Shown here in pieces: positions 10,760-23,317 of a stretch of 64,000 nt of DNA; position 1 is the first letter of the stretch; each line of letters starts with the position of its first letter. Position numbers and translations under genes: made by a program. Below the pieces are notes generated by a model. That model did no database searches, was not told the DNA's origin, and worked only from the letters and a program-made list of their open reading frames with translations. The DNA is from Callorhinus ursinus (taxonomy: Eukaryota > Chordata > Mammalia > Carnivora > Otariidae). Location of the stretch: NCBI RefSeq assembly GCF_003265705.1, contig NW_020312785.1, positions 24,717,102 to 24,781,101 on the forward strand, read 5' to 3'.

Positions 10760-13355
10760 TTATCTTTGTTGCTTATAATGCACTTACAATATAACACATA
10801 CAGATTTTTTTAAATGAAGCTGTAAAATTTTTATCCATATGCTAAGTTTAGAGTAATTTTTTTAAAAAAGTTCTATTAATTAATAAGGTGTGGAAATGGG
10901 AGAAGGCTGGTTATAAACAGTGGCAAAATCTTTCATCTTTAACTTACGTTTGCCATTGTGATGATTTTCTCTAATCCTGAAAGGAATAAAAAAATTGAAA
11001 ATTTAAAAATTTTAAGTATAAATTTAAAAATATAGTCCTAGAGCTTTGTATTCTATTTTTAACATAAAAAAATCATAAGAAAATATTCATTGCCAACTGA
11101 ATGTTAATTTTAAAGGATGTAAAATGCACTACAATGCATTTAATTTGCTTACCTTACCTAGGAACTGTAAATATGGACATATATTTAGAGTATGGATTAG
11201 ACAAAGCACAACATATACTTCATAATTTCAGAGATATCAAGTTCTCCAAATGAGTACCAAATCTTGACACTTCCATAATACAAATAAGTCATATCCTTTA
11301 ATATTTTCTGTATTTTTATATTCATCTATTTTCCCCCTCTGAGAATGGAAGAAACATACTATAAATCAAACAAATAACTTCTGCATGATAGATTATGAAA
11401 AACATTTGATCTTTTGATCTTGAAACCGCATAGCCAAAATGCTTTTATTTCCTGGCATGAATCCCAGACTCCAAGTGTCATTCAGCGGAAACATTTTCAT
11501 GATATAGTGTTCGATATTTTACATTTTGTAATTCTATTTTTTTTCCCGTTGGGTTTCTTTACAATTTTTTCTTACAAATAGCTGCAAAATATGTTCCCAA
11601 TGGGAAAAAAAATTATGAAACTAATTAAAACATGATTTCTTGAGGAATTCTCCCCTATAAAAATAGCTAAGACATTGTAAAGAGAGAGAGAGAAAGAGAA
11701 CTAAAATTAAACATGTAACAAAATCGCTCACCTTTACTGCCAGCTTTACACAAAGGTTTATGCTCAGTCCCTGAACACATCAGCCCACCATATCTGTGAA
11801 CATCATGAATACTTGATAAACCCACAGCAACAATAACAGAATAAAAACTGTGTTAATGTTTGCACAAGCAGAACTATCCAAGGATTTTAACTATCCCAGG
11901 GCTAAAACCAGAAAATAGAACATGAATCTCCTTTTTCCTATGACCTCCAAAACTTGCATTAGCTTTGCACACTCAAATAATGGAAAATTAAAGATATTTC
12001 AATTTGCATGAGTTCATTTATTGCTATTTTAAATACTATTTGTTCACACTGCAATATATAGATAGAGTTATAGGTTATTAAATGTATAGTCATGCCAGCA
12101 ACTATATTTAATAAATAATATGCCTTCTGGGCATTAGGCAAATCTGCTTTGTACATTAGAAAACTAAAACATATAATATAGAATATTCAGTAAGTATAGT
12201 GTGAGCAAGCCTGCTGGTTCTTTAATGCATAATTTTTGACATATTGTATTTGAAATATTTATATGGGGGTTATTTTGCTCATATAATACTACCTACTTTA
12301 TTGAGACATTACCTGAACTTTGCCTTCATTAAGTTATAAAACATGCAAACAAAAACATTTGGAAAAGCTTCATTGAGGAAAATAAATTTACAAGTCTAAA
12401 TTTTTATTAATTTCAGAGTAATGCACATTAGTTAATTTATTTTTAGTTAAAATATGTATTTTTTATAACACAGTTTTATAGAATTAGAACTTGAGAGATT
12501 TGAAATCTAGTCTCAACTTTCTATCTGCCTAAGTGATTTGTCTCTCTGCGTCTGTTTCCTGATTTGGTGACTGAAAAATGGTATGCCTTCTACTTATACT
12601 AACAAATTATGTTTGTTGTCAGGAACACCATTGTCATGTAGTCGCATCTTGGTTTTCAATTTCAAGCTAGTTATGGGACTACTTTCTCTGTAAAATTATC
12701 TGTTGGTGATATGTCTTTTGTCATATTGCAAAGTAATCTTGTATTGTCAAGTATTATTCAGGAACTAGAGCAATGTTTGAGGCAGATAAACTTTATGATA
12801 AGGTAAATAAGCTAAAATTCTTGTGACACAGCCTCGAAAGCTAATAGCTACAGTAAGAAAAACCCTTAGTTTGGTGAACAGTGCTTTTGGACTTTTGTGG
12901 GAGAGGTGAAAATGTTGCTTGCTAGAGAAATTATACTCCACAAAGCAGGAGCCAATCAATATCTCTTAGAAGAAATTTTTGAGTGCATTTGCCAATCATA
13001 GACACTTGGGAAATCAGAAGCAGGTCACAGAGCAGGAAAGGAATACTACGGACACTAAAATTAAGGTAAGACTGAGGGGATTCTCAGAAATAATTTGTAG
13101 GTTACACACAGCCAGGGTAGAAGAGGTGAATTATTCAGCCAGTCAGGAATTTCTGGGAGCTGAGTTAGTAGTCATTGAGACCTTGAGAGCATGACCAAAT
13201 ATTAAACCTCTGAACACTTTTTTTAGCCCTCCTTTCTGTGTCTTAAAATAAGTACAGTCTGCAGCAATGAAAGTCCTGGCAAGAAACACACTTAGCACAC
13301 TTGGCTATGATTCTGATGAGAAATTAATAAAATGACATTTCTGTATATATCTCTG
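10760..13355. other. AT-rich stretch with one inverted repeat, no gene
   Basis: About 2.6 kb with no repeat I can name. It holds a (GA)n run near 11681-11700, the inverted repeat at 11536-11613, and short frames at 11959, 12765 and 12979 that lack family resemblance. The 11,720-11,960 part is less AT-rich and repeat-free but shows no other signal. Confidence 0.5.
11536..11613. repeat. Inverted repeat, 18-nt arms
   Basis: The left arm attttttttcccgttggg (11536-11553) is the reverse complement of cccaatgggaaaaaaaat (11596-11613) with one mismatch, leaving a 42-nt loop. It could be a hairpin or a relic of a small DNA-transposon end pair. Confidence 0.8.
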
Positions 13356-13501
13356 TATCTATCATCTATCATCTATCTATTATCTATCATCTATCTATCA
13401 TCTATCTATCATCTATCTATCATCTATCATCTATATCTATCTATCTATCTATCTATCATCTATCTATCATCTATCATCTATCTATATCTATCTATCATCT
13501 A

Positions 13502-13545
<44 letters not shown>

Positions 13546-13652
13546 ATCTATCATCTATCTATCTCAATCATCTATCTATATCTATCATCTATCTATCTAT
13601 CATTTATCTATCTATCCATCTATCTATCATCTATCATCTATATCTATCTATC

Positions 13653-13695
<43 letters not shown>

Positions 13696-13752
13696 ATCTA
13701 TCTCTATCACTTATCTATCATCTCTTTATCTTCCTTTCTTTCTATCTATCTA
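13356..13752. repeat. Compound (TATC)n / (ATCATC) microsatellite
   Basis: About 400 bp of TATC tetramers broken by ATC insertions into blocks such as 'tatcatctatcatctat'. The 153-codon plus frame across it is pure Ile/Tyr/Leu/Ser low complexity and is not a gene. Length is likely polymorphic. Confidence 0.97.
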
Positions 13753-13759
13753 AGCTATC

Positions 13760-14150
13760 CACACATCCATCTCAAAAGGCATCCAGAGACTAGTAGTAGC
13801 AAGAGGCTGCCTGCATGCCTGTAAGGGCAAGGAGAGAAAACCGTATCCCCAGAACTGGTTGAGAGCTAGATCATGGAGTTCCAGTAGGTTGACAGGAGCT
13901 ATAGCACAATTTAGAGAAATGTGACCACTGCAAGAAAAACAAAAACAAAAAAACAGAAAGGAAGTGGGAAAAGGCTGATGGAGGGAGGGAAGGGGATGAA
14001 ATATTCTGAACTCTGTCTTCATACCCTCAGATCTTTTGTCTGAGCCTCCCTTTGGCCAAATCCAATTGGATGCCAGAGGGCAAGAGAGCCTGGGTGATGC
14101 GATTTGTAAGAACCAGTCTCCTAGGGACATGAAATAGAGCAGAGGTGGCT
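13760..14150. repeat. Unclassified dispersed-repeat-like (LTR-like) segment
   Basis: Less AT-rich than its surroundings. The stretch 'aaatccaattggatgccag' followed by 'agggcaagagagcctgggtg' resembles a mid-repetitive sequence I recall from LTR-type elements. A 126-codon minus frame (13750-14130) overlaps it but starts beside the microsatellite and has no domain. Family unknown. Confidence 0.4.
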
Positions 14151-15240
14151 GAGAATAAGTGTGTGTGTAGGGAGAGGGGAGAAGGATGGAGTGGAGGTTA
14201 GAGATGAGAATAAGGGTTTTCAGTCTAACTAGAATAATCTTTTGGGACCATTAAATAGTCAAGCCTTTAAATTTCTTGATTAATATATAAGATGGAGAGT
14301 TTTCTACTGACTTCCACTCTACTGTGTTAGTTTAGTAAGATTACAAAAAGAATGGGATTAACCATACATTTTATCATAGGTATAAAATGTGAAATTTAAT
14401 TCTTGGAAAATTAACTGTATATAAAAAAATTACCATTTAATTCTTTGATATAATATTTACATACATATATACATATATGATATAAATATACCAATAATTA
14501 TATCTATACATATATATGTGTATATATATGAGTTTTGTTTAAACTACTTTCTTCAACATGCTCTATTTCCTGTGGAAATCTCTTAGAAAAAACAGAGTTC
14601 ATTGAAATTGACTCCTAGGGTCAAATGTCTGGATCTTGTGCAAGGTCAAGCGTGTTATCTAATGTGAGCATTAACACAGGACCAGAAGAGCTTCTAATAG
14701 TATATGAAATCATTTCAAAGGGTCCAAAAGGTACGGACAAGGACTAGTGATTCATTCTGCTAAAGATTGATGATGTTTGTAAAGCACAAAAGATTTATTG
14801 ACTTATTTATTGATTTGATTTATTGGTTTAGAATGATTTTGTACCCAAGAAGCATTCATGAGTGTGCCACAAATACAATCACAGAAAATGCAGCATCTGC
14901 AGCTTGGCGGAGAGGGAAGCTCAGCAGGCAGCTGTGGGTGAAGAGGATTTAACGAAGAAGAATGATTTTTGTGGCAGAGATATATTACACAGCACAGCAC
15001 TATTCTAAGTCAATAATGATGACTAACCAAGACGGGATGAGAATTAGAGTAGCAAATGATGCCTGTGGAGTGAATACAGTAGGAGAGAAGGAAGAGACAC
15101 CAGGTAATTACAGCTGTTTTATTTTTCTCTCAACTAGGGAGTATTACAGAATAAAAAAATTGGTGAATGGAGAGGAAGTCACACAAAATAAACAAAATCA
15201 ATAATGAATTGCAGTTTGAATAGATATCCAGAGAACATGA
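14151..15240. other. Mostly unclassified, with an AT-alternating stretch
   Basis: Contains a TA/CATA-rich run at about 14455-14531. Otherwise I recognise no gene or repeat. Overlapping frames of 60-80 codons at 14767-15204 have no visible domains. Confidence 0.5.
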
Positions 15241-15243
15241 ATT

Positions 15244-15305
15244 TGCAAATAAAATAATAAATAATAATAAATAATAAATAAATAATAAATAATAAAAAAT
15301 TGCGA
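15244..15305. repeat. (ATAA)/(AAT) microsatellite
   Basis: Irregular run of aata/aataa units, which produces the Leu/Tyr/Ile-rich minus-strand frames around 15130-15389. Confidence 0.9.
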
Positions 15306-15417
15306 ATATAAATGAATAAAGCAAAGTAATTTATAAATAATATAAAATATTGAGGCCCCAACTGCTGACACAAGTAGAGTTAATCCCAAGAGTTCATAGT
15401 AGAAAAAAGAGGAACTA

Positions 15418-15780
15418 ATTCTGGATAAATGATTCTAGAAAACAAATTCGTTGGAAAGATATCGGACAGCTCATAGGATCTTGGAGGCCACACATCCAGA
15501 AACCGTTTTCGAATCGTTATGCAGATCTGGCCAACCAAAGGCACAACTTCTCCTACTTCTCGGAACCGGATGACGCCTGTTTGCCCCAAGGAAACCGCTG
15601 ATACCAAGTCACAGAAACAGCCACTAGTAATGCAATTAGTAATGCTGAGATTGGCCTCTGGATTTAGCTGCAGTCATCCCAGACACTTGTCACCAGGCGG
15701 CATTTTATTGTGTTCCTTCTTTATGTCTCTAGCTTCTGTTTTAGAGTCAATGTATGATTAACAGAAACTGAGGTGTTCGT
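15418..15780. other. CpG-bearing segment with overlapping short ORFs, unclassified
   Basis: Several CpGs ('ttttcgaatcgttatg', 'ctcggaaccggatgacgcc', 'aaaccgctg', 'aggcggc') stand out from the CpG-poor flanks. Frames of 57-80 codons are open on both strands (15418-15603 and 15519-15761 plus; 15380-15607 minus). None resembles a family I know. It could be a younger retroelement piece, an exon-derived retrocopy, or chance. Confidence 0.35.
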
Positions 15781-16117
15781 TCTTTAGCCGTAAAGGACTG
15801 GGAAAGCAAAGATTCAGTATATTTGGCTTCTACATGAGACTGGGTATATTTCATTAGTTGAGGGATTCTTCAAACACCATATGGAGATTTAGACATTGAG
15901 GGGACAAAAGGAATGACAAAGGATCTCTGTGGCAAATAAGCAAAAAGAACTAAAATATCCTAGGACACGTCTATTAATGCAAAAGGACATAGACTGAGAA
16001 CAAGATGTATATTGGGTAATCACACACTTAGATTTGACTGTCAATGACTCTACAAGCTCCTCTATGGAGTGAATGACCAAAGGTGGTGGTGCAACATGGA
16101 GAAGAAGATAAAGGTCA
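15781..16117. other. No feature recognised
   Basis: Unique-looking sequence up to the SINE. The 90-codon minus frame at 15889-16161 runs into the SINE and is not taken as a gene. Confidence 0.5.
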
Positions 16118-16130
16118 GAATTTTGGAAGG

Positions 16131-16339
16131 GGGCACCTGGGTGGCTCAGTCGGTTAAGCATCCAACTGTTGCTTTCAGCTCAGGTCATGACCTCGGGGTT
16201 GTGAGATTGAGCCCCAGGTTGAGCTCTGAGCCTCAGCGCAGAGTCTGCTTAGTATTCTCTCCCTTTCTCTTCCTCTCCCTCTGACCCTCTCCTTGCTCTC
16301 TCTCTCTCAAACAAATAAATCAAATCTTAAAAAAAAAAA
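16131..16339 (+). mobile_element. SINEC SINE, sense
   Basis: 'gggcacctgggtggctcag', 'ctcaggtcatgacctc' and 'caaacaaataaatc' plus an A-tail identify a sense SINEC. Flanking agaattttgga (16118-16128) and agaatttagga (16340-16350) are a TSD with one mismatch. Confidence 0.95.
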
Positions 16340-16660
16340 AGAATTTAGGAATTTGCATTTAGAAGGTGAGCAGCAGAAAGAGAGCCAAAAATTAGGGACC
16401 CCAGCAATAGGAAGGCAAACATAAATATGAGGTAACATAGAAGCCAAGGGAACAAAATACCCAGAATAAGTTGGGCAGTAGAAACAAAAAATGACAAATA
16501 TTGTGGAGAATGAAGACTGTGAAAAGGTTTCTAGATTTACCAACATGACAGTTATTAGTTACCCCCCTTGAAAGTCTAGTCCTCAAAGTGATAAGAGAGA
16601 CAGTCAAGTTCCCAGGTATTCAGAAATGTCTCACTGAAGACAATAAATGGAGATAAACAC
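16340..16660. repeat. Possible ancient dispersed repeat (LINE-like), unassigned
   Basis: 'agaagccaagggaacaaa' and 'tttaccaacatgacagttat' sit in an order I associate with an old LINE/L2-like consensus, but the match is weak and no domain survives. Confidence 0.3.
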
Positions 16661-17749
16661 TGTATACACATTTAAAAATCTTATTGAGAGTGGTACAATG
16701 GTAGCTCAATGATGTAACAAGAATGAGGTATTACAAGACAGTTATAAGTGTGCTTACTTTCAGAAAAGAAGTAGCCACTAGAGAGCAAGAATTAAAAATG
16801 AAATTATAAAAAAAATGAGCTTCTGTAGTTTTTATATTGAATGGAATATGATTTGGCCAGAATAACCAAATCAGGTAATATGAAGCAATGCAACAACTGT
16901 TTTTATACTTTAATTAATAAATGTCCTAAAGGCAGGGGTCAGTTAGGTCACTTATCTAAACCATCAACATGAGCTTAATCTGCCAAAAAATCCAGACTGT
17001 AATAGTAATTTTATTCAGTTATACACATTTGATGATAAGAAGAACCATCAAACGATGGTGATCTTCATAGAATTGGGCTTTCTATTTATGACATTATATA
17101 CCTTTATTCTCAATCCCTCTTCCAACCTCCTATTCCATTTTCATAAGCATTGCAAATTAAGTATTCATGAAGTCAAATTTGTCACATTTTCTCCCAAACT
17201 TACTATCCCTGTGGACGTAGACCTTCCTTATTACATATACTTTAAAGCTTAAGGGAAACCTAGTTTCAGGACATCTGACATCTGATCCAAATTCCTATCT
17301 CTTGAATCTTAATCTCACTCCACTAGAACTGGGGGATTCTGTATTTGTGTGATTATGTTCATTAAATTTTCCGTGGATACTAAACCATTAAATGCCTCAA
17401 AGAGGGTGATGACAATTAGAGAAATGAGAAGCTTAATGCAGCATTTTATAATCTATATTTATATATTTTATGTGTAAAATAGGTATCTTATATTTTAAAC
17501 CTATATATGGTCTTCATTGTCTTTTTATTCAACTTTACCATGAGCCAAGTGATGAAGTTGGTACTCTGTCTTTGAAGAATTTGCAGTTATAAAATTTCAA
17601 GTTTCCAACTGTAAATGGCATACCTGAGAGAATTTTTGTTGCTGGTCAGCATTTTATGGCATTCAATTTATTCTGATTCTAGTAAAACCCCCCAGTGTTC
17701 TCCTAATGACAGCTTCCTCTTTATCATTTTTTTTATCCCTTAAAAATAT
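16661..17749. other. No feature recognised
   Basis: AT-rich, repeat-poor sequence. Short frames only. Confidence 0.5.
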
Positions 17750-17791
17750 CACACACACACACACACACACACATACACACACACACACACA
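17750..17791. repeat. (CA)n microsatellite
   Basis: About 21 CA units interrupted by one 'at'. It is a potential polymorphic marker and can adopt Z-DNA. Confidence 0.97.
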
Positions 17792-18272
17792 GAGGCACCC
17801 ACATGCCATTTACAAACACCATGTCATGGACCTTTTTGCTGATTACCATACTTTCATTGGCCTTCTGACTGAAGAACTGAACATAATACTCCATCTACAT
17901 TTATTCTAGTAGAATGATTTGTAATTGTAGATACTTGGCAGTATTCTCAAAGTTTTTATAGGCTGAGCCAGCTAAAGCATAACATTTCAGCCTTGACATA
18001 GATTGTGTAAAGCTAGAGCTATCTAAAATAAGCAAAGGCTAGTGATTAAGTCCAAGTTTAATTAAAATGTTGATCAAGTTCTGTTATAAGAATTTCATAA
18101 AACAAATTAGATTCAAATACTCTATTTCTCAAAACTCTTGGGATTAGACACTGAATTGTTCTCTTAAAGCCCAACTACATTAGATGAAACATTAAAAATG
18201 GTAACTTGTGAGAACCCATAACGTGCCACTACATTCCCACCTGTGTGATAAATTTCAGAGAGGCAAAGATTT
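17792..18272. other. No feature recognised
   Basis: Unique-looking AT-rich sequence between the CA repeat and a SINE. Confidence 0.5.
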
Positions 18273-18284
18273 GAAGTGTATTTT

Positions 18285-18477
18285 TTTTTTTTTAAGATTT
18301 TCTATTTATTTGACAGAGACACAGTGAGAGAGGGAACACAAGCAGGGGGAGTGGGAGAGGGAGAAGCAGGCTTCCTGCTGAGCAGGGAGCCTGACAGGGG
18401 GCTCGATCCCAGGAACCTGGGACCATGACCTGAGCCAAAGGCACACGCTTAATGACTGAGCCACCCAGGCACCCCTC
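18285..18477 (-). mobile_element. SINEC SINE, antisense, with TSD
   Basis: T-tail, 'aagattttctatttattt', 'caggcttcctgctgagca' and 'ctgagccacccaggc'. The 12-nt TSD gaagtgtatttt occurs at 18273-18284 and 18478-18489. It belongs to the subfamily carrying the 'caagcagggggagtgg' body. Confidence 0.96.
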
Positions 18478-18489
18478 GAAGTGTATTTT

Positions 18490-19504
18490 CTTAATAATGA
18501 ATATGATGAGAACAATGTCATTGTTACTAATGTTTCAGAGCTGAGATTGTCAGTCATTGATTAATAATCATGTATAATTTATCAGAAAAAATGATTGCTG
18601 ACACAGATGCACAAGAATAGATGTTATGAATTAGATCAAGTTTGTCAGATTTTTATGTTGAGAAGCCAACATTCCTCTAACAGATAAAAACATAGGATCT
18701 CGAGAGGGATTAACGTACTAGTTGTAAGTAAAGAAACTCAGTCAGCAGGAAGATGATGTTGTGAATATACTTTTCATCTCTTTCTTAAAGTCAGTTTCTC
18801 TGGGATAAAAAAAAGAAAAGAAAAGAAAACAAAAGAAACACAGGTTTTTGAGTAAGTTTATTTATTTACTTTTCTGTAAGAGAAACATGGTTTTGTACAT
18901 TTAAATTTATAAGCAGAAGCTGATGGCCAGATGAGCAAGTGGTATTGAAAAAGATGGAAAGGGGTTATTTCTATTTGTCTTCTGTTTTTTATTATTAAGA
19001 ATAAAATTACTTTGAACATTAGTGTAAAAGTCTTTATTACCCATATTGAGACATTAATCATGGTTTTTAGAGGGAAAAATGTAAAATAAATGGTCTTATT
19101 CCACCCAACCCTACCACCAGCAACATCCACCAAAATCACTTTATCCTATTCTTATATTTATGTCTTTTGTAGCTGTTTTATAATGTTCAACAATGGGCAT
19201 TTAACTTTTTATCTAGATAGGACATTGAAACCATTGACTTCCCTTTAGAAAGATGTTTAGCTTCTTACATTATTCCCATGTGCTCATCACAACCTTTCTC
19301 TAAATTTTCTAATTATATTTTCCTTTAAGCTATTCTAGTGCTTACTTTCATGACTTTAAATATTATTAAACCTCCATTTCTTGTTCCAGTAACTTTAAGC
19401 AGAACTTCTAATGAAAGATGAGTAAAGTAGAATGCAGAATTTCTTCCAACTCTTCACCATCAATCAGCCACTTTTTTTGTGAGTGAGAAGGGCAGAAACA
19501 GTGT
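18490..19504. other. Mostly unclassified
   Basis: Includes an A-rich (AAAAG)n-like run at about 18806-18842. The 93-codon minus frame at 18858-19139 has no recognisable domain. Confidence 0.5.
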
Positions 19505-20032
19505 TCCCCCAAAGATGCATTCATTTCTTAATCTTGGAAACCTATGAACATTACCATATATGCAAAAAGAGTGCACATTCCCTTATACATCAAAAGATGG
19601 GATGAAGATAAAGCTCTTGAGAGGAGGCGTTTAAGTTGGGTTATCTGGGTGTGTCTAAATGAATTCATGTATCTTTGTGAAAGAGAGGCAGAGGGAAAGT
19701 GGGTGGACACACAAAGAGAAGGCTTTGTGAGGCTGGGAGCAGAGATTCGAGTGATGGAGCCATAAACCAAGGAATGCCAACAACCACCAGAAACTAGAGG
19801 AGTCAAGGGAGGGTTCTCCCTTAAAGCCTCAGGTGAGAGTGTGGCCCTGTCAACACCTTGATTTCAGACTTTTGGCCCTTAGAACTGTGACAGAATTAAA
19901 GCCTCAGGAATAGGTCTGTTCTTATAATCCTATTGTTTTAGCCACAGGAACCTGTGTGGTTGCTTCTAACAAATTACAAGTCATTTGTTATTTCTGACAA
20001 TTCCTTACAAGCAACCAGAGGAAACTTACACA
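19505..20032 (+). mobile_element. MaLR-like LTR, sense, diverged
   Basis: Contains 'gtgttcccccaaagatgcat', 'ccaaggaatgccaac', 'ccaccagaaactagagg', 'tgtcaacaccttgatttcag' and a terminal 'ggaaacttacaca', the usual order in these LTRs. The segment near 19960-20010 contains a small insertion or duplication around 'ttctaacaaattac'. It appears to be a solo LTR. Confidence 0.7.
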
Positions 20033-20551
20033 GTGAATATACATTATAAAATGTTTCAAATCTTATATAATATAAATATCATACACTAGGGAGCAAGTGC
20101 TGTGACCAGACTCCTAAAAAGAAAAATGTCAGTAAATTTACGGTACTTGAAGAGTGTCTTAAAAGGAAATCCTCTCTTTTTGTTTCATTTATTCCAATTA
20201 CTTAAAATCATTTCATATTTTATTTTGTATTCGGACTATGGCTTTATTGTATAGCTTTTTCCTGGTTCTTTTGGGATTGTTTTCCTCTCTTGCCATTCAC
20301 TAGAGAAGCACTGCCTTTATCACATTAATCATACCATTTGGGTAATAAAATGCACTATATTATCAAAGACATTCTTCTCAGAACCCTTTGACTTTCTATT
20401 CCACATTAGATTGATTGCTTCTTAGACTGCTACATAGCTGCCATCCTGGGGCACTCTTTTTGTTGTTGTTTTTCACTTTTGAATCACTTTCAATGCTTTC
20501 TATCTCTTATGTTTCTCTTTTTATTTTAGTCTTTTTGGTTTTCTGGAATTT
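20033..20551. other. No feature recognised
   Basis: T-rich, possibly old repeat-derived sequence, but nothing I can name. Confidence 0.45.
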
Positions 20552-20566
20552 ATCAAATGACTTTTT

Positions 20567-20755
20567 TCTTAATATTTATTTATTTATTTGAGAGAAATAC
20601 CAAGTTGGGGGAGGGGCAGAGGGAGAGAATCCTCAAGCAGACTCCCCCGCTGAGCCTGGAACCCACGGTAGAACTCAATCTCAGGACCCATGAGATCACG
20701 ACCTGAGCTGAAACCAAGAGTCAGATGCTTAACTGACTGATCCACCCAGGGGCCC
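20567..20755 (-). mobile_element. SINEC SINE, antisense
   Basis: 'aatatttatttatttatttg', 'ctcaggacccatgagatc', 'acgacctgagctg' and 'actgatccacccagg'. The duplicate 'tatcaaatga' lies on both sides (from 20551 and from 20755), which marks the TSD. Older subfamily. Confidence 0.94.
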
Positions 20756-20764
20756 ATCAAATGA

Positions 20765-21279
20765 TTTTTTTTTTTTTTTAGAAACACTCTAAATTTTTGT
20801 GTATCTCTATTCTGCTCCTTCACTAGAATATTTGCTTGGCTTGTTATTAAATGCTAGTCTTAAATTGTCTTTACTAATAATTTGAAAACATTGTTCTCAT
20901 TATTCTTAAGATTTAGAATTGATGAAAATTCTGATTAAATATCATTGTGTGGCTTTGGCCATTTTCTGTATTAATGGCCAAATAATTAATGTCTTTTCCT
21001 TTCCTTTCCCATCTCTGGAAGGTCTTAAGGGTTTTTTGAAGGGACGTGTTTTTGTTTGTTTTTTTGTTGTTGTTATTTAATTATCTTATCAGCATTTGTC
21101 CTTTAGGAATTTCTGCCATTACTTATTTTTTATCTTTTTATTTTACTTTTTTCTCTCCTTAAAATTCCTATTCAATAGATGTTAATGGTCTGGATTAATT
21201 CTAAAAGTTTCTTAAATTTCTGTCTCATTTCTCATGATTTAACAGACTTCTTCAATTTTATAGTCCACCTGTTCCATTG
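20765..21279. other. T-rich stretch, no feature recognised
   Basis: T-rich sequence with several poly-T runs. No gene or confident repeat assignment. Confidence 0.45.
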
Positions 21280-23209
21280 ACTGAAGGAATTCTGAGTGGT
21301 GAAACAAAGTAAATTTGGGCTGAGGCATAATGACTACTGTCCACCTATCAAGTGGGGCTCAACTTGACTTCTTCATGCTAGGCATGGGCATGTTCAGTGC
21401 TGTACATCAGATGGAAAGTGAGGGCACTGAAGTCTAATCAGGAAATACATGCAAATCCATAAAATTAGGCAAAGTCAATAGGGTTAGTCAGAGCTTGAAA
21501 AAAAGCAATTCATTTCAAAGTTGATCTGTAGTCCAGTTAAGGTCTTAGTCAAAATGCACAGGTTCCTTTTATGGTGCTTAATGGCAAACGAATGTGAATC
21601 TTATACTTTCATGTTTATGCACATTAGGATATTTCCTAATGATTTCTTGAATATCTTAGGGAAATTTGGTGTTTATCAATCAGTATTAGCCATTTGTTAG
21701 AAGTCAATGATTTTGTAACTTACAAGAAGAGGTGGATACCCTAGTCATGGGCTCCACTGACATTTCCTTTTCTATAGACTGGGTTCCCCTCTTTGAGGTG
21801 ATAATACAAGGAATCCCATGCTGATGGATCAAATACTTCATAATCCCTTCAATACTGATATTGACTAAGGCTCTGTGAGCATAAAAGCAGACCCATACTT
21901 GAAATATATCTTATTCCTTTCTGAATCAATGCTGGCCACTTCAAACAGAATGCTGACATGAAACTTAAGGATCTCTGGATATCAAGTGTCAGCTCAGGCC
22001 AACAATCCTCAAAAATGCTTGGATATCTCCTTTCTCCAATGTATAATTCCTCCATTAAATGGCAGTAATACCATTTAGATAATAATCAGGATGATTGTTT
22101 CCATGTACACTTATCATCTATTGTGTTGTCCTTGCTTTTAGGGACATGACCTCTACTTCAGTCAGTGGGTTCCAGGTTAAAACCAGCTCAGGTCTGAAAA
22201 TTGGAGAAGAGACTATGGCTTTTCACTGAAGCAAACATTATCAATGTTTTGGTCATTCCCTTTGGCTGGATGTCTATCTATTTTGTGCCTCTGGATATGT
22301 TTTCAATTATCCATTTCCATTTGCTGATCAAGCCTCTTGACTACTTCCCTGCCTCATTGGGATAATTACATTCAGTTGGCTTCTAACTGCTGCCTTCTGG
22401 CCTCATTTTTCTGGAGTTCTATCTAGCACCGATCTCTTCCAATATCAGTGAGATACGTTCTGTAACCACCTCTTCTGTGATCATCCTTGGTGTGCAGAGA
22501 AGAGCCACCACAGAGCCTCTTAGCAATATTGATACCCTTCTCCCTGGTGCATTTTTATGGCCTTGATACAGGGCCTGTTCTCCAGACTACCTGTAGGACA
22601 TGATAATTTGGTGGTTTTCCAGCCTTACATGGTATATCTACTCTAGCCTTCCCACTTCTTTGATACCTTTAATGCCTTCATCTTCCTCATATTATGGCAA
22701 TTCTCACATTTCAATTTAGCATGTACCATCACTCTTCCATTTTTTTTTTTTTTTGGAATAGTTTGAGAAGAATAGTTATTACCTCTTCTTTAATGTTTGG
22801 TAAAAATCACACAGACACTTCTAGGAAACAACCCAGGAGCAAATTCACATCATTTCCTGGAATTCTTGACAGTGTTATATCTCACATAAAAGGAAAGTGC
22901 TCCTGAATTATCTCTCCTTATTCTACTTTATTTTTAAGTTTCTTCCCTTGATCAAGGACCTCCAGAAACCAATCCCATATCTATCCTCCTTGCTCTTTCT
23001 GATTTTTTTTTTTTTTTTCTGGCTAGGTCTTGGAGCTCCTTTACTATATGATCTCTTTCTTCTTTCATTAGGCCAAGCACATCCCTAGGTAAAGTTGTTG
23101 TGACTTAATTGTATATTATAAGCATAGAGGCGATGAGGATTTAGAGCAGATTCTAAGGAGGACACTGGTTAATTTCAGGGAAATTTTCTGAATGATTTTC
23201 AAGCAAGGT

Positions 23210-23227
23210 GGGGAGGGGGTGGGTGGG
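23210..23227 (+). other. Potential G-quadruplex motif
   Basis: Four G-runs (4, 5, 3 and 3 G) separated by single bases: ggggagggggtgggtggg. This satisfies the usual G3+ with 1-7 nt loop pattern. Confidence 0.75.
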
Positions 23228-23317
23228 TACTAGCTCTTAATAGGAAGATATTGGCAACTTCCCTGAGCCCAGGGAATGCAGAGAATCTAGGGTTTCAAGA
23301 TTTTTAGGGGCATCACC

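Noticed and set aside
13356..13752. CRISPR-like regular repeats
   Set aside because: Repeat and spacer are the same tetramer family, with no unique spacers. It is a microsatellite in a mammalian genome.
13332..13793. 153-codon plus-strand ORF
   Set aside because: Pure Ile/Tyr/Leu/Ser translation of the TATC array. A tetranucleotide array leaves a frame open by construction.
13750..14130. 126-codon minus-strand ORF
   Set aside because: Overlaps a dispersed-repeat-like segment and runs to the microsatellite edge. No recognisable domain, no conserved motif.
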